From: Actinomycetaceae bacterium
GTDB taxonomy: Bacteria > Actinomycetota > Actinomycetes > Actinomycetales > Actinomycetaceae
Assembly (NCBI GenBank): GCA_030538185.1
Contig: JAUNUK010000003.1
Location: forward strand, 344,519 to 408,518
Reading direction: 5' to 3'
DNA length: 64,000 nt
The first letter of the stretch is position 1. Every line of letters begins with the position of its first letter. The translations under genes were made by a program, and so were the position numbers. The notes under the pieces are model-generated. The model was given only the letters and a program-made list of their open reading frames with translations. It did no database searches and was not told the origin of the DNA. Below, one piece after another: positions 18,387 through 33,300 of this stretch.

Positions 18387-21300
18387 CTACTCCTCTTCTT
18401 TGCGGCGTTTCTTACCCGCGATGATTCCTATGCCACCAGCGACACCGATCATTGCCAATGCAGCTGCCGCCAACAGCAGCGCATCGCTTGCACCCGTACG
18501 TGCCAAGGGTGGTCGCTTCGGAACAATCGTGATGCTTGGCACCTGAGGAACCGGCTGCGTAACCACACCTAGCACTGGCGGCGTCGGTGGAGTTGTTGTC
18601 TCAGAGGCTACCGGCGGCGTAGAGGTGGTTGTCGTCACGGTCGTTGTCACCGTCCCAGGCGTGCCAGGCGTCGTCGTGCTTGTTTCAGTCGTCGGCCTGT
18701 CTACCAGGATGGTCTGGGCGACATCGTTGATGTCTGCGTGCTCCAGGTAGGGCTTATCCAGATCGTCCAGTTTGAACAGACGCTCGAAGACAACCAACTG
18801 CCTATCAGCCCAGTTGCGTGACAGCGTGGCGGGAACCGCGAACTCCAGGGTCCACGTACCCGATGTCACACCCAGTCTGGCGTCTGCCACACCTGTCACA
18901 ACCCGCTTGGTGGCCTTGATGCCCGTGTCTGTCCAGGTGCCATTCGCACCCTTCAAGACCAAGGTACCGCGCAGTTCAAACTCAGTTTCACCTGGCAGGT
19001 TGTTGTATGTGACGGTATCAATAACCGTGCCGCCATTCCTTGCGGATAGGACTCGGTCTCCACCCTCCCTAGCATCGGTGAACAAGTCCGGTTCGCCTGG
19101 CGTACTGGAGTTCACAGTCTGTGCCGCGTCGTCCTTGTCATCGTGCTTGGCAATGAGGTCCTTGGTATCTGTCGAACCTGCCTTGTAGAGGTATTCGAAG
19201 ACAACCAGTTCCTTTCCTTGGACGTAGGCCGGGACAGGAATATCCATCAACCAGTGACCGATCACTGCCGTAGCCTTGACGTTTTGTGTAACCATCAGGT
19301 CAAGGTCACTCTTGTCATCGACCTTCACGATGTGGCCGTCTGTCTTATTCCACAGCTTGCCAATCAGTGTGTAGTCGCCGACCGGGACATCCGCGTAGGA
19401 GACGGTATCAGTGATGATCTGTGCCGTTCCTTCAAGCACCTTGTCGCCATCAGCCTTATCAACTGCCAAGGTCTTCAAGATTGGCTTGTAAGGCGTGAAG
19501 GTGTTGGTGGCCTCAGCAGATACGTGTGAGAACTCAGCCACGGTGAAGTGTGCCTTGTTATTGTCGTATCCGTTGCTCCACGCACCCTGTGCACCGGCAG
19601 CCTCCAAAGACCAGGTAACCGTCTGCTTGGTCAATTCAGGTGCAGACCACTGTTCCGTGATGGTACAGCTGGCACCCAAGGGCAGTCCTTCGACCTTGGG
19701 CGAGGTCTCATTGGCCTTCAGGTTGAAGGTGCCTGATACCTTGCCGTCCTTAACCGTGACTCCTGGACCAACAGGGGCCCCAGCAGGAACCTCACACTCG
19801 TAGGTGAACGTGAAGGGACCTTCAATGGTCTTGTCAGTCTCGTTGACGACCTTCTTCGTCACGTCGAAGGAGCCGAAACCAGACCTGAATACCACGTCCT
19901 GCTTGGAGGTATCCGGGTTGAGGTTGCGTTCCTCGTGCGAGGCAATCACCTTAGTACCTGGCGTTACATTGCCTTCAGCATCCACTGTTCCGGCTGGATA
20001 GAGGTACTCGAAGACAACCAGTTTCAGGGAGTCAACACCCGCGATGACCGGCATGGTGATCGGCACACGCCACACACCTGTTCCAGACTTGTCGGCCGTC
20101 ACAGTATGTACGCTGATGGGCTTCATGTCGGGCGAGAGCTTATCGCCGCTACCCATATGACGCAGCTCTGTGACCAGTGTGTATGACTTGCCACCCTCGA
20201 GCTTGTGGTAATCAACCATGTCGTTGAAGGTCAAGCCGCTGGCCACCGTGGTCCCACCGGCGGTAAACGCGCTGGTCCCAATCCTGGGCACATCCGTAAC
20301 CGTGTTGGTGGCCCCCAAGACGCGGTTGATGACGTGGTCATCTCCGCCAATCATGAAGGACAGCTTGCCATCATTACCAGCAAACAGGTTCGTGGTGACC
20401 GGGTTACCGGCACCGTCCACAACCGTTTGCGACCAGGTCAAGGCAGCAGACTGGTCTGACAAGGTATTGACCCAGGTCATATCCTCCCAGATCTCACAGC
20501 GGTAACCATCTGGAATACCAGTGACCTTCACAGACTGGTTCGGCTTGACCATCAGTGTGCCTGCCTTATCCGTCAGACCCCAACCTGAGGGATCCGTGGT
20601 AGAAGGCGCGTAACACTGGTAGTCGAACTTGAACTCAGCGTTTAGCAGTGCCGCATCAATTGTGACGCCCTCGGGGGCGCTCAGGGTCTTGGTGACCTCG
20701 AAGCTACCAAAGAGGGTCTTATCCGTGACGATGGTCTGCAATGGATCATTGATGTCCTCGTGGGTTGCCACGGGCTTGACAGTCGTATCCTTAGGCTGAC
20801 CTGCAGCATCAACATCACCGGCAAGCCACAACTTCTCGTAGACCACGAGGGCAGCAGCGCCTGTCTTCACAGCCGCAACCGGGACCTGGAAGTCCAGGTT
20901 TGTGGTGCCATCAGCTGATGTAGGCGTGAATGCCTTTGTTGCAGTGATTGGCTTACCAGCAGCATCCAAAATCGGAGCCTGGCTCAGCTTATCCATCAGG
21001 GTGCCTGTGAGGGCGTACTGGGTGCCCACCGACAGGTTGGTGTAGGAGACCTTATCCGTAACGGTGAAGGTATCGCCTGTGACCTTGTCCAGGTCAATGG
21101 CCTGTGCTCCGTTTACGGTGGCAGAGGTCTTGACCTCTGGCTTACCGATGGTGACAGTCTGATCCGAATCGGTGAAGTCCTCGTGTTCAGCCACAGGCTT
21201 CTTCGGCTCGCCCTCATCGTCATTCTTTGGCGTGCCATCATCGTTCAGGTCCGCCGTTAGCCAGAGTTTCTCAAAGGCCACTAGCTTCGAGTATTTCTCG

Positions 21301-24300
21301 AGGACGGCTCGTGGGACCTCGAAGGTTACCTCAACCGTTCCACTTACCAGTGTCTTTGTGCCCTCAGCTTGTGGCGTGAAGGGCTTGGACACAAGCGTTA
21401 TGCCTGTTTCTTCGCCGGTTTCACCAGCCACACCAGTTCCGCCCATCAGCTTGCCGGTGATCGTGTAGGACTTGCCTGCAAGTAGTTGGGTGTAGGAAAC
21501 AGTGTCTGTCAAGGTCACACTCATCATCTCGGGTGTGAGAGAAAGCTTGTGTGGATCCTTGTCATTGGGACCAACCAGAGTCGTTCCGATACCGGGCTTA
21601 GCAACCGTGACGGTCTGGCCCTTGTCGTTTGGATCCTTGTGGTCTGTTACTGGTTTCTTGGTCGCATCCTTAGGCGTGACATTCTGGCCATTGATATTGA
21701 CATCACTGGTGAGCCACAGCGTTTCAAAGGCCACCAAGGTCAGTTTGCCATTGCCTGCCAGAAGGTCCTTCAAGGTGTTTGCAGGAACCGTGTAGGTAAC
21801 AGTGGTTGTTCCCTTCTTCTGTGTTGGGGTGAAGCTTGTCGTGCCCACAACCCCTGTGTCCTTATCAACAACCATCTTTGTGGCGTCGTTTGGATCAGGA
21901 ACAACACTCATCAGCTGGGCTTGCAGCGTGTATTCTGTGCCAACACGCAGCCCTGTGTAGCTGACCGTATCTGTCAACACCAGGTCGGCTTCAATGTTCT
22001 CGATGTGCTTGGCGCCTGCTGGGCCCTCAAGTTTGGTACCGATCTCTGGAATTTCAGAGATGTACACAGTCTGGTTGATGTCACCGAAGTTATCGTGCTT
22101 GGCTATCGGTGTTGCACCGGCAGGTTCTGGAGACTGATCGCCTTCGAATAGGTACTCGTAGGCGACAACCTTTTGACCCGCGGCCAGCTGTGCAGCAGGA
22201 ACATCCTTGAATGTCATCTTTACCGTGCCATCGGCAGTCTGGGGTACGAATACCTCATAGGCTGTTGGACCAATGGTTTGGGTTTCGGTGATGTACAACT
22301 GTCCCTTGAGCACATAAGACTTACCTGGGATCAGACCCTTGTAGTCCACTGTGTCAATGAATGTTGTGGTCACACCTGGATCGGTTTCGTAGGTCTTGCC
22401 ATCATTCTTCACACGCTCAACACCCTCAGGCGCCAAAACTGTTCCAATTTCAGGCTTCTTACCCACATTAACCGTCTGCTTCACATCGGTAATGTCTTCG
22501 TGTGTGGCAACTGGGCCATAAGGCTTGTTGGTATCGGGTGAGGTCTTGGGTGTCACCACATCGCCGTTCACCGTGACCTGCGAAACCAGGTAGGCCTTCT
22601 CAAAGACAACGACCTGTTCAACACCAGTCAAGGTGCCAGCTGGGATGGTAAAGGTCATCTCGACCGTACCCTTGCCCGAGGCATCTGCCGTGAAGGTCAC
22701 CGGCTTAGCCGTAACACCAGCGATCACACCACCGTCAGTCCCGTCGGCGTTCTTCTTGTGAAGTTCACCCGTGATGACGTATTCCTTACCGCCCTCAAGC
22801 TTCTCGTAACTAACCGTGTCCTTAATGGTGGAGGCCTGGTCTGCGTACACATAGTTATGTGCCTGGTCGCCGGTGGCCACCGTCCCAATTGTGGGTGAGG
22901 TAACGGTCTGCTTCTCATCTGTAATGTCATGGTGAGTCAGCAGGAAGCCATTGTCTCCAGTGAGGTCTTCAAAGACCACGACCTGAGTGTTGACGATAAC
23001 GCCAGCCTCCACGTAGAAGGTCATCTCAACCGTTCCCGAAGACTTCTCGGGCTTGAAGGTTACGGGCTCGACCTTGTACTTCGTCGGGTCAACCGCGATG
23101 CCTTCCTTGTTGTCCGGGTTATTGGGGTCCGGGAACCTCAGGGTGCCGGTCAAGGTGTAGGTCTTTTCGGGATCTAGACCTGCGTAGGAAACGACGTCCA
23201 CAATCACAACGGGTTCGGAACCGTTGACGATCTTGTCGCCGTCCGCTCCGTCCTTGGCTTCTGTCGAGATTTTGGCAGTCGTCACGGTCTGATCTGCGTC
23301 ATTAATATCCTCGTGCGTGGCAACCGTAACCTCTTCGGTTGTGCCATCGGCCTTGGTCACTGTGCCCTTCAAGACCTCGAAGACCACGAAAGAGGCGCCC
23401 TCAACAATCTTGTCACCTGGGACCGTGAAGGTCACTTGTGCGCTGCCTTCACGCTCGCCCTTGGCAACCGTGAAGGTGGTGGGGGTAGCCGTAGCTCCCT
23501 CAACTGGCTTCTCGGTCTTCTTATCCATCAGGGTACCGGTGAGCGAGTAGGTGCCTGGTGCCAGGTTCTTCCACGTCACCGTGTCAATAATCTGGGCGTC
23601 TGCACCGATTTCTAGGGCCTTGCCTCCCTTGACGTTTTCAGCCGAGGTCTTCAAGGATGGCGTGTAGACGGTCTGTGCCTCGTCATTTAGGTCATGGTGT
23701 GAGGCGACAGGGATGTTCCCTTGTGACAGGTCCTCAAAGACCACGACGGGCAGACCAGCAATCCTGGATGCTGGAACCACGAACTCTAGCGTCTCACTAC
23801 CTGTCGAGACGGTGGCTTTGAAGGTCTTGGTGGCGGTGATGACCTTACCGGCCTCATCCTTCACCTTGTCTCCACGCTTCACGACAGTCTTGCCGTCGGC
23901 CAAAGTACCATCCAACTGGTAATTCAGGTCACCAGTAATCGTGTATTCCTTACCGATCTGCAGACCGGTGAAGGACACGGTGTCAACAATCGTGACCGTA
24001 CCCTCAATGGCGAGGTTCTTATCACCATCGGCCTTGTCTTTAGCGTCCGTCGTCAGGTCAGAGGTCGTGACAGCCTGTTCAGTGCTGTTGATGTCCACAT
24101 GCGCGGCTACGGGTACTGCGCCAGCGGCAATCTCGAAGGTTGTGGAACCAGTCGAGGTTGCTCCAGATACATCCCCAGCCTTGTAGGCAGTCTCAAAGAC
24201 CACGAAGGTCTTACCTTCTACGGCAGTACCAGCAGGTACGGCGAAGGTCATCTCGATTGTGCCATTACCCTTCTTTGCCATCTCCTTAGTGATGGTGAAG

Positions 24301-27300
24301 GTTTGAGCCTTTGGAGCCACGCCCTCAGCCTGTGTTTGACCTGTGGCATCAGCCTTGTCCATGAGGCGACCGACCATAACGTAGTCACCTGGTGCCAAGG
24401 ACTTCCACGCAATCGTATCCGTGACTGTGCCATCAGCACCGGCGGTAAGGATCTTTGTCCCTTCCTTACCTTCGGCGAAGGTCTTGAGTTCAGGCACGTA
24501 GACGGTTTGTGCTTCGTCAGTGATCTCGGTGTGGGCAGCAACCAACTTGCCGTCCTCGTAAACGGATTCGAAGGCGACCAGGGTTTGGCCGACGAGGGCC
24601 TTGGCCGGAACCTTGAAGGTCATGGTGACGGTTCCAGTAACAGGAACGTTAACTCCATCAACCACCAAAGTTATGGGTTCAGCGGTTACGCCTGGAACGA
24701 CCCCGCCATCAGTGATGGTGCCATCGGCTGCGACGTTTTGGTAGTGCAGCTCGCCTGTGATGGTGTAGGTCTTACCTGGCAGCAGATTGGTGTAGGTGAT
24801 TTCGTCAACCACGTCAACCACGTCTTGTGTGCCGTCCAGGTTCTTGTCCTGATCGACAGCGTCGTAGGCATTGGTCTTCACCTCGGGTGCCGTCAGGGTC
24901 TGAGGAATATCGTTAATGTCTTCGTGGGTGGCAACAGGCTTTGTGCCAGGCTTGGGTGTGCCTTGATTATCGACATCCCCAGCCTTGTATGCCGCCTCAA
25001 AGACCACGAAAACAGAACCGGCCTTAATCTGGTCACCAGGAACCGTGAAGGTCACCTTTTGGGTGCCCTGGGTTTCGCCCTTCTTCACCTCAAAGGTGAG
25101 CGGGGTGGCCTTGGCTCCCGCAACGGGCTTTCCAGTGGCCTTATCCATCAGGGTGCCAAGCAGGACATATGTGCCAGGTTCTAGCGAATTCCAGGCAACG
25201 GTGTCCTCGATTGTGGCATCCTTACCCACCTCGAGCACCTGGTCACCATCTGCCTTATCGCGAGCAGTGGTGCCCAAGGACGGTGTGTACACCGTCTGGT
25301 TGGTGTCGTTGATGTCGTGGTGGATTGCCACTTCCTTGCCTTCGTGCAGCAAGGTTTCAAAGACCACAATCGTCTTGCCAATCAGGCCCAGTTCTTTAGC
25401 CTTTTCAACAGGAATCGTGAAGGTCAACTCAACTTTGCCGTCTGCAGCAGTGATCGGGTGAGCTGTGTCCTTACCGATCTGAATCTCAGAGAAGATACCG
25501 GTCGAGGTGCCTTCCTCGGTGCCGTCCTTGATCTTGAGTTCACCCTTGAGGGTGTAGGTCTTGGACGTATCGAGTCCCTTGTAGGTCACCACGTCGATGA
25601 TTGTGATGTCCTTAGTGGGATCGACGTACTTGTCACCGTCTTCTGCGTCTTTCGCATCCGTGGTGATCTGTGGCGTGTAAACCGTTTGGGCCTTATCGCT
25701 TGGGTCAGCGTGTTCGGCTACAGGTTTCGCCCCATCGTTGACCTTTACCGCATCGGGGATTGCCGAGGACGTATCCTTGGTGGTGTCGGCTTCCAAATAA
25801 GCCGTCTCGAAGACGACATAGGACTTACCTGCCACAACCGGAGCGTCCTTGAAGGTCATATTCACTGTGCCCGCACCTGTAGCGCTGGCAGTAAATCGCT
25901 GGTAGGCAATAGCCACCGGGTCCGTATTGAGGGCTGAGGTGTCCATGAGCTTGCCGATCAGGACGTACTTCTCTCCCGCTTTCAGACCTTCATATGCGAC
26001 GACGTCCAAAACATCGGCTGTCTTACCGGCAGGCAGGAACTTATCCCCGTCTGTCGGATCCGTGGCTGTCGTGCCCAGCTTCGGTGAATGGACTGTCTGC
26101 TTTTCGTCCGTAATATCGTGGTGAGCGGCCACGACGACACCCTCATGCAAGAGGTCTTCGAAAACAACCACGGCTTGACCTTGGATGTCCCCTGCTTTGA
26201 CCTTGAAGGTGACAATCGCTTCACCCTTGGCTGCTTCTTCATCCGTTGCAGGTTTGATGGTGACAATCGGGTTGTCAGAAGGAACGATGTCTTCCTTCTT
26301 CACAACTGTGCCGTTGGCCAAGGTGGCATCCGCCTGGTAGCGCAGAGTGCCCGTGATTTGGTACTCGCGGCCCTTGACCAGGTTGGACCACACGACGCGG
26401 TCTTTGATTTCAATAATCTTATTGGGATCAAAGACCGGGCCTTGAACGGTGTCTCCGATGGAGGCGTTTGTCTCTAGGCCAGGTGTCTGAACCGTTTGAC
26501 CCTTGTCTTTCAGGTCTTCGTGTGTCGCGATCGGCTTAGTGTCCTCGGCAACTAGGCTGCCGTCCTCATTCAAGGAGCCTGCGGTATAGAGCTTTTCAAA
26601 GACCACGAAGTCTTTACCAGCAATAACCTTGTCAGCTGGGACTGTGAAGGTCATATCGACCTTACCTGGGGCATCAGCCGTGCCCACAACATCAGCCGTG
26701 AAGCTCTTGACAACGACGATGCCTGTTGAGGTGCCGTCCTTGTACATGAGTTCACCGCGCAGTTGGTACTCGGTTCCAACAACCAGGTTGCGGTATTCAA
26801 TCGTGTCCACGATGGTGGCAGGCTTACCGGCGGGCACCTCGGTGGTGTCCTTGCCGTCCACAACGCCCTTGGCCTTGGTGCCAATCTCAGGCTTCAGGGT
26901 GACGGTGACTGTCTGTTCCACATCACCCTTGACGGCGTGCTCTGCCACAGGTTTTGCACCAGAGTTCGGTGTAACCTCGCCCGTAGCCGTGTTGACTGTG
27001 ACATCCGAGGCCTTCCACAAGTACTCAAATGCGGTCAGCGCAGGATGGGCCTTCACTACCTGTGCAGGCACGGTGAAGGTGATCTGGGCAAGGCCAGCCT
27101 CCTCATGTCCCAAGGATCCGGGCTGTCCGTCAACGACCGTGAGCAGGTCTGCCGAACGCACTGAGGTCAACTCGCCTGTCTTGGTGTCGGTCAATACGCC
27201 CTCAAGGACATAGTTACCCGCAGGCACGTTCTTGTAGCTAACAGTGTCAACCATGACAACCGTGGGTGCTGAGTCTTTGACGGTAATGTCGTGTGCACCG

Positions 27301-30300
27301 TTAGCCGTCAGTGTTGTGCCAATTTCAGGGTTAGGCGTGAAGACGTTGTTGGCCGAAACCGTTATCACGTTTTCGCTATCGGCCACGAAACTAATCGAGG
27401 CGTCTTTTTGTGCCAGGTCGACCTTGGGTGTTACGGGTGTCGCGGTACCTGTGACTGAGAGGCTCACTGTGTGGGTGTGCCCGCCGACTGCCGTATTATC
27501 AGCGGCCTCAGTGAAGGTACAGACTGCGCCATAGGGAACCTTGACAGGCTGACCGGCGGCGTCCACAACATCATGGGCCTGGCCATCAGCCGGAACCACG
27601 ACCTTGCCTGAAACGTCCTTCACAGGCGACTTACATTCGTAGTCGAAGGTGAACAGTGTCCCCGCATCAGCAGGAGCTGACGCGTTCTTCAGGATCTTTA
27701 GGGTTGTGTCCTTCAGGGTGTAGTCGTTCTTGGCCTTAATGACCCTGTGTGTTGTGTTGGGGCCAATCTTAAAGGTGAAGGTATCGCCCCCTGCGGTAGC
27801 CGAGGCCGGATCCACACCTGGACCAGACAGCGTCCAAGACACGTCACGCCCGGCACCTGCAACCACCGGATCATCTGCCTTTTCGGTAACCACACAGGTG
27901 GCGCCCGTGGGCAAGGGACCAGATGTGTACTTAGACGTCGGATCGCCGGCCTTCAGGCCCTTGATCTCGACCTTGTCGGCCACAATCGAGCCCTTGACAT
28001 CGGTACAGGTGTAGACGAAGTTGAAGCTGACAGGCAGGGCAACCCCTGTGCCTGCAGCACTTTCCTTCAACAGTTCGAAGGTACCCAGGTCCTTTGTGTA
28101 GACGTTGGATGCCGTCACGCTCACATGCTTGTTATCTGCACCAATGGTGAAGTTATTGTTGCTGAGTGTCGCGACCAGTTGTGCACCCTGTGCCGTGGCC
28201 GGATCCTCTGTTACCACACAGGTGTATCCGTATGGGATTTGTGTGCCAGCGGCTTTTGTCTCCCCGTCCTTGACACCGGTAATTGTGCCTGTCAAAGCAA
28301 CCTCAGTGCTACCCGCAGGCGGTGTACAAGTCCAGGTGAAGTTGTAGCTTGTAGGCAGCGTTACAGAGGTCAGGTTCGACGGTGGTGTCACGACCTTGGT
28401 GACATCGAAAGAGCCGTGCTGGCGCTCATAAACGTTCTTGGCCTGGGCCTGAACAGTTACGCCTTCTTTTTCGATTGTTACTGTCGCAGAGGTGCCCTTA
28501 ACCCAGGTTTGTCCACCATCGGTAGACATGGACGTCACGCGGCTGTGTCCCACAACGTCAATACCCGTTGTGCTTTCTTCCACGGTGCAGACCGTGCCAA
28601 GAGGCACGTTATCGATGCGAACCTTCGAGTTGGGATCATTGGACACCAGGGTCGCCGACTTGGTCAGTGCCCCTGGGCCACAGTTAATGGTCAGCCTGAC
28701 CTTCTTATCCAAGGCGACTGTGCCACCATTGACGTTCTCGGTCTTCTTAATGACCTCGATTGAGCCCTTCTTGAGCTTGTAATCGTTGGTCATCGTGACG
28801 GAGGCCTGGACAGGCTTGGCCTTGTCCACTGTGAACTCAATGACGTTCTTATGGGTTGTCCCGTCCTTGGCCTTGTAGCTTCCCAAGACCTTGGAACCAG
28901 CAGGATTATTCGTCCACTGAGGATCGAAGACGATATTCGTCGGGATATTGGCGTCCTTGTCGCTGCCGGTCTCCCACACACGACAGGTTGCCCCGTGCCG
29001 GACATCTTGGGCTTCGCCAACGGTGGCTACCGTGTCACCCACACTTGGGGTCAGGCCAAATTTGCCTGCGACGACGTGGTCACCCAGGGTACATTCCCAC
29101 CCAAAGTTAAAGCTAGGTTCATAGCCGAGGACGGTAGTGGCACCATCCCCTGTCACGTCCTTGGTGACCTGGAAGCTAGCCCCGTCTTTCTTGTAGACGT
29201 TGGACTGCAGGACCTTAACGCTTACTTTGTCGCCAGCGGGAACCGTAAACTTGGTTTCGTTTGTGCCCAGACTGCCTGGAATCAGGACGCCATTAGCATC
29301 CACGGCCTTGACTGTACGATCGACCGTTGTTCCTGCTGGTGGCTTGACCAGTGTCTCTGTGACCGTACAGTTCGAATCCGCCGGGACCGTGATGGTTTGG
29401 CCAAGGGTCCTGGAGTCAACCTGGACGGGGCCTTCCACCTTGGTGCCGTCGGGGGCTACACAGCTGTATGTGAAGTCAAAGACTGGGTTAATCGAGACAC
29501 CATCGGCCAAGACCTTCAGGTCCTTGACGATTGTGAAGGAGCCTTCCTTCAGGGTGTAGGTGTTGGTGGCGGTAACCGTCTTGGTAACAATCTGGTTCCC
29601 GTTTTGCTTGGGAATGGTGACGGTCACGGGCTGATCCGCTGTTGACCCTGTTTCATCCCAGGTCAAACGTGGTGTGACACCAGGTGTGGCTTGGGGCCGT
29701 TCAGCAATGGTACAGGTTGCACCAACAGGGAATTCCTTGGTGCTGGATACCGCCTGGTTGACGGCATTAACGGTGATGACGTCTTTTTCGGTTCCACAGG
29801 TCACATCGAAGACCCACGGGCCGCTTACCTTGGGTGCGCCGTTGCCTGCAGTCTTCTTAATGACTGCCAGCTTGCCCACATGGGCCTTGTACTTATTGAT
29901 GGCCTTGACCTGGATGGCCTGGGTGCCCTCAATAATGGTGAAGCTGGCTGTGCGACCGTTAATGGTGCCATTTCCCTTGACGAACTCAAGGGTTGTCCCT
30001 GTTGCGGTGGCATCAGCGATGGGGGTCTCTTGTTCGGTGACCTTACAGGTGGTGCCTACAGGCATTGGCTGTGAGGAAGAAACGCTCCCGTGTGTGACAC
30101 TCATGGTTGAGGCCATGGTGTTGGTTCCCCACAGTGTCGGGTTTTCACACACAACGTCAAAGTTAAAGACCTTCGTGCTTGCGCCGTTTACGCCTGGGGC
30201 GTCAACTGCCTTGGTAACAGAGAAGGAACCCTTCTTTGAGGTGAAGGTGTTATTCGCATTAATAACAATGGTGGCCGTGCCCGAGGTCGGGATCGTGAAC

Positions 30301-33300
30301 TTGGCGATACCCGCAGTCGGATCTGCGTCTACTGCACCGTCAACTACCAGGTTTGCACTCAGTGTTGAGTTGGGTACAACCGAGGCAGGATCGATTTCCT
30401 TAACCGTACATACAGAGCCCTTGGCGATGTTCACTATTGATTTTGCTTCGCCATTGGCGGGTACCTTGATGGTGTTTGTGGTGGCTTTCCCGTTGTAGAC
30501 ACAGGAGTACTCAAAAGTGAACTCTTTGCCAGTCACCGGGGTTTCCACACCGTCAAGGGTTGCCTTCTTCAGGATGGTGAAGGAGGAGTTCTCGGAGGTG
30601 TAGGTGTTGGTCATCTCGCCACCGACCACAGGAACGATTTCAGCCGTGTAAGGGTTTTTACCGTTTTCAATGGCTGGCAGGGTGATGCTTAGTCCGTTGG
30701 TGACATCCCCATCGTTGTTCATCCAGGAGCCACTCCATCCCAGCCCAGGAACCTTGGGATCGAGCTCGGTAACGGTACAAATGGTACCTACCGGGAATTC
30801 CTTGGAGGTATATGGTGTGCCCCCGTTGGTAAGGGTAATGGGATCGGTGTTCGTTTCGATTGCCCCAGATGGCAACTTACATTCGTAGTTGAAGTTGAAG
30901 CTGGTTGGTACGCCAGGAAGCTCTGGGTTTACAACCTTCTTCTTCAAGTAGAACTTGCCAACATTGTCCACGTAAGTGTTGTGGGCAACCAGGGCTACCA
31001 TCCCTGTGTCTGCGTTCAGGGCATCCACCTTGACGGTGACGGACTTGGAGGTCCCACCCGCAGGGTTCATGGATACAGCGGGCAGAGTATTCGGGTCCGC
31101 AAAGGGATTATGTCGCAGTTCCCAGGTCGGATCACCCGCCATGGTCACGGTCGAGGACGTCAAGCCTTCTTCTGTGATGGTGCAAGTGTCACCCACACGC
31201 AGACCTGTGGCAATAAAGGGTTGTGCCCCACCCTGGGTGAGCATGGCAGAGCCACCATCAGCGTTGGCGTAGGCAAAGGTTTCGGTGCCTGAAGCACACT
31301 TAACCTTGAAAGTCACAAAGTCATTAGCGCCAGGTTTAACAGTTCCGGCATTTTCTTTCAGGATATACAAGTCAACAGTTTTATTGTCGACGGTGATGGT
31401 CTGATCTGGAGCATTGTGGTCTTTATTGTGCTCGACAAGTAATTTATTTCCTGTTGGTGTTACCTCATAGAGGTCAGCACGCGCATAAACTGTTGTCGGA
31501 TTGGCAATAAATGCTTGATCTGTAATGTGAACACTAATGTCACCGGTGTACGAATAGATCCCCTGGTTATTTAGCGAACCCTTGAAAATCGAACCGAATT
31601 TCTTTTCAGTCACGACCTTCGGGTTACTTGGGTTACCAGTCTCAAACCAAGACTGAATAATGTAATCCTTATCCTTGATGAGGTTCGAAGCGGTAATTGA
31701 GTCAATTAGATCTGTTGTCTTACCCGGAATCAAAACATTTTGTCCACCATTCTTAAACGCGTCCCAGGTGCGCGCAAGAGTAGTAACAACAGGCTTATTT
31801 TCTTTAATAACTGTGATTGTTTGAGCCGGATCATTAGGATCGCGGTGTTCGGCAACAAACTTTCCGGTTGCATCGGTCAGGGTTTCATAAACAACGTAGC
31901 TTGTACCCTCAGCAGTCTGTGCTGCTGTCAGATTAAACTCTGGTTTTTGCGCAAAAGTACCTGACTGCAGTGCTGTTCCTGTACCGGGTACAGTCACAGG
32001 GATCCGTGCAGACTTAATCCCCGTCAATTGCCCGGTTGTCTTATTAAACAGTTCACCTTCAAGGAAATAGGTACCTGGCTTCAGATTCTTATAAGAAACC
32101 GTGTCAAGAATAGTTGCAGGCTCACCAGCAGTAATCTTATTGTCCCCATCAGTCTTATCGGAAGCGATAGTCCCAATAGAAGGCTGCGGCCCGGTTGTGG
32201 TACACGGAAGTAGCAATTCTCCCGTCTTATATATATCAACAGCATCAATAATGACGCGGGCCTGGTGGAATCCTGGACCTGACATAGTAAGACCAGGGAC
32301 CTTAAGGTGTACGTTGAGCTTGACACCAAATGTGTCGCCATTACAGGGACCGGCAACGTTCAAGCGAACAGATTTTCCACCAGTAATTTCAGCAATCGGG
32401 ATTTGTCCACCTGTTTGCGTCCTGCCAGAAGAGTCTGTCCAGGAGATATTGGAGGGCACCGTAACCGTAAGGTTCTTAATTTCAGCCTTGGCACTTGCCA
32501 ACTTGTCATAGCCTGCCAAGGTGAGGTTATAACCACCACCAGCAGCTTCAGTTGCCTCAAGCTTCAGACCCTCAATCGCTTCTTTACCTGATTTGAGACC
32601 ATCCGCCATAGCTTGCTGAGCGGCCGCAATTAGTTCATTAACCAGTGCCTGTGTGGCAGCATCAGTGGTTGCATTACCCCAAACCGTATTTTGCCACAGG
32701 GCAATCTGATAAACCTTTGCCCACAGTTTAATCTGCGCAACAGTTCCACCACTTTGGTGTGCCCACAAAATCGGTGACACATTCGGACCAATGTACTTTT
32801 GCCAGTCTGCCTTTGTCCAGGCAGCCATGGTTGCGATCATGGAATACAGCTTTAACTTCGACTCATCGACCGGTGACATACCGTGATAGCCACTATCGAT
32901 TGTGGAACTTCCACCTTGGCCTTGGTTGCTGATGGGCTCAATACAGAAGGTCCACAAGGTACCAGAACCTGATGCAGAAATGGGCATCAAGCCACCTAAA
33001 ACCTGCGGATTGAACCATCCCATTTGCGGATTAATAGTAGAACTGTTGACCTGTCCGAAACGCAACGCTGCTCCATTTTGAGTAATAGCAGGTTGATATG
33101 TGCTGTAGCCGCCGTAGCCATAACCGCCACTGACGTAACGCTGATCGGCAAAGATTTCTTGTAAACAGCTGTTACCACTTATTGCGTTGCGATCAGCAAG
33201 TTCTTCTTCGTCTATGGGCTCTTCAGTTGCTGCACCTGAACGTGATCTATCCGCCACAACATCGTCTTCGGCATCGTTAAGAATGGGATCATCAGAGATC

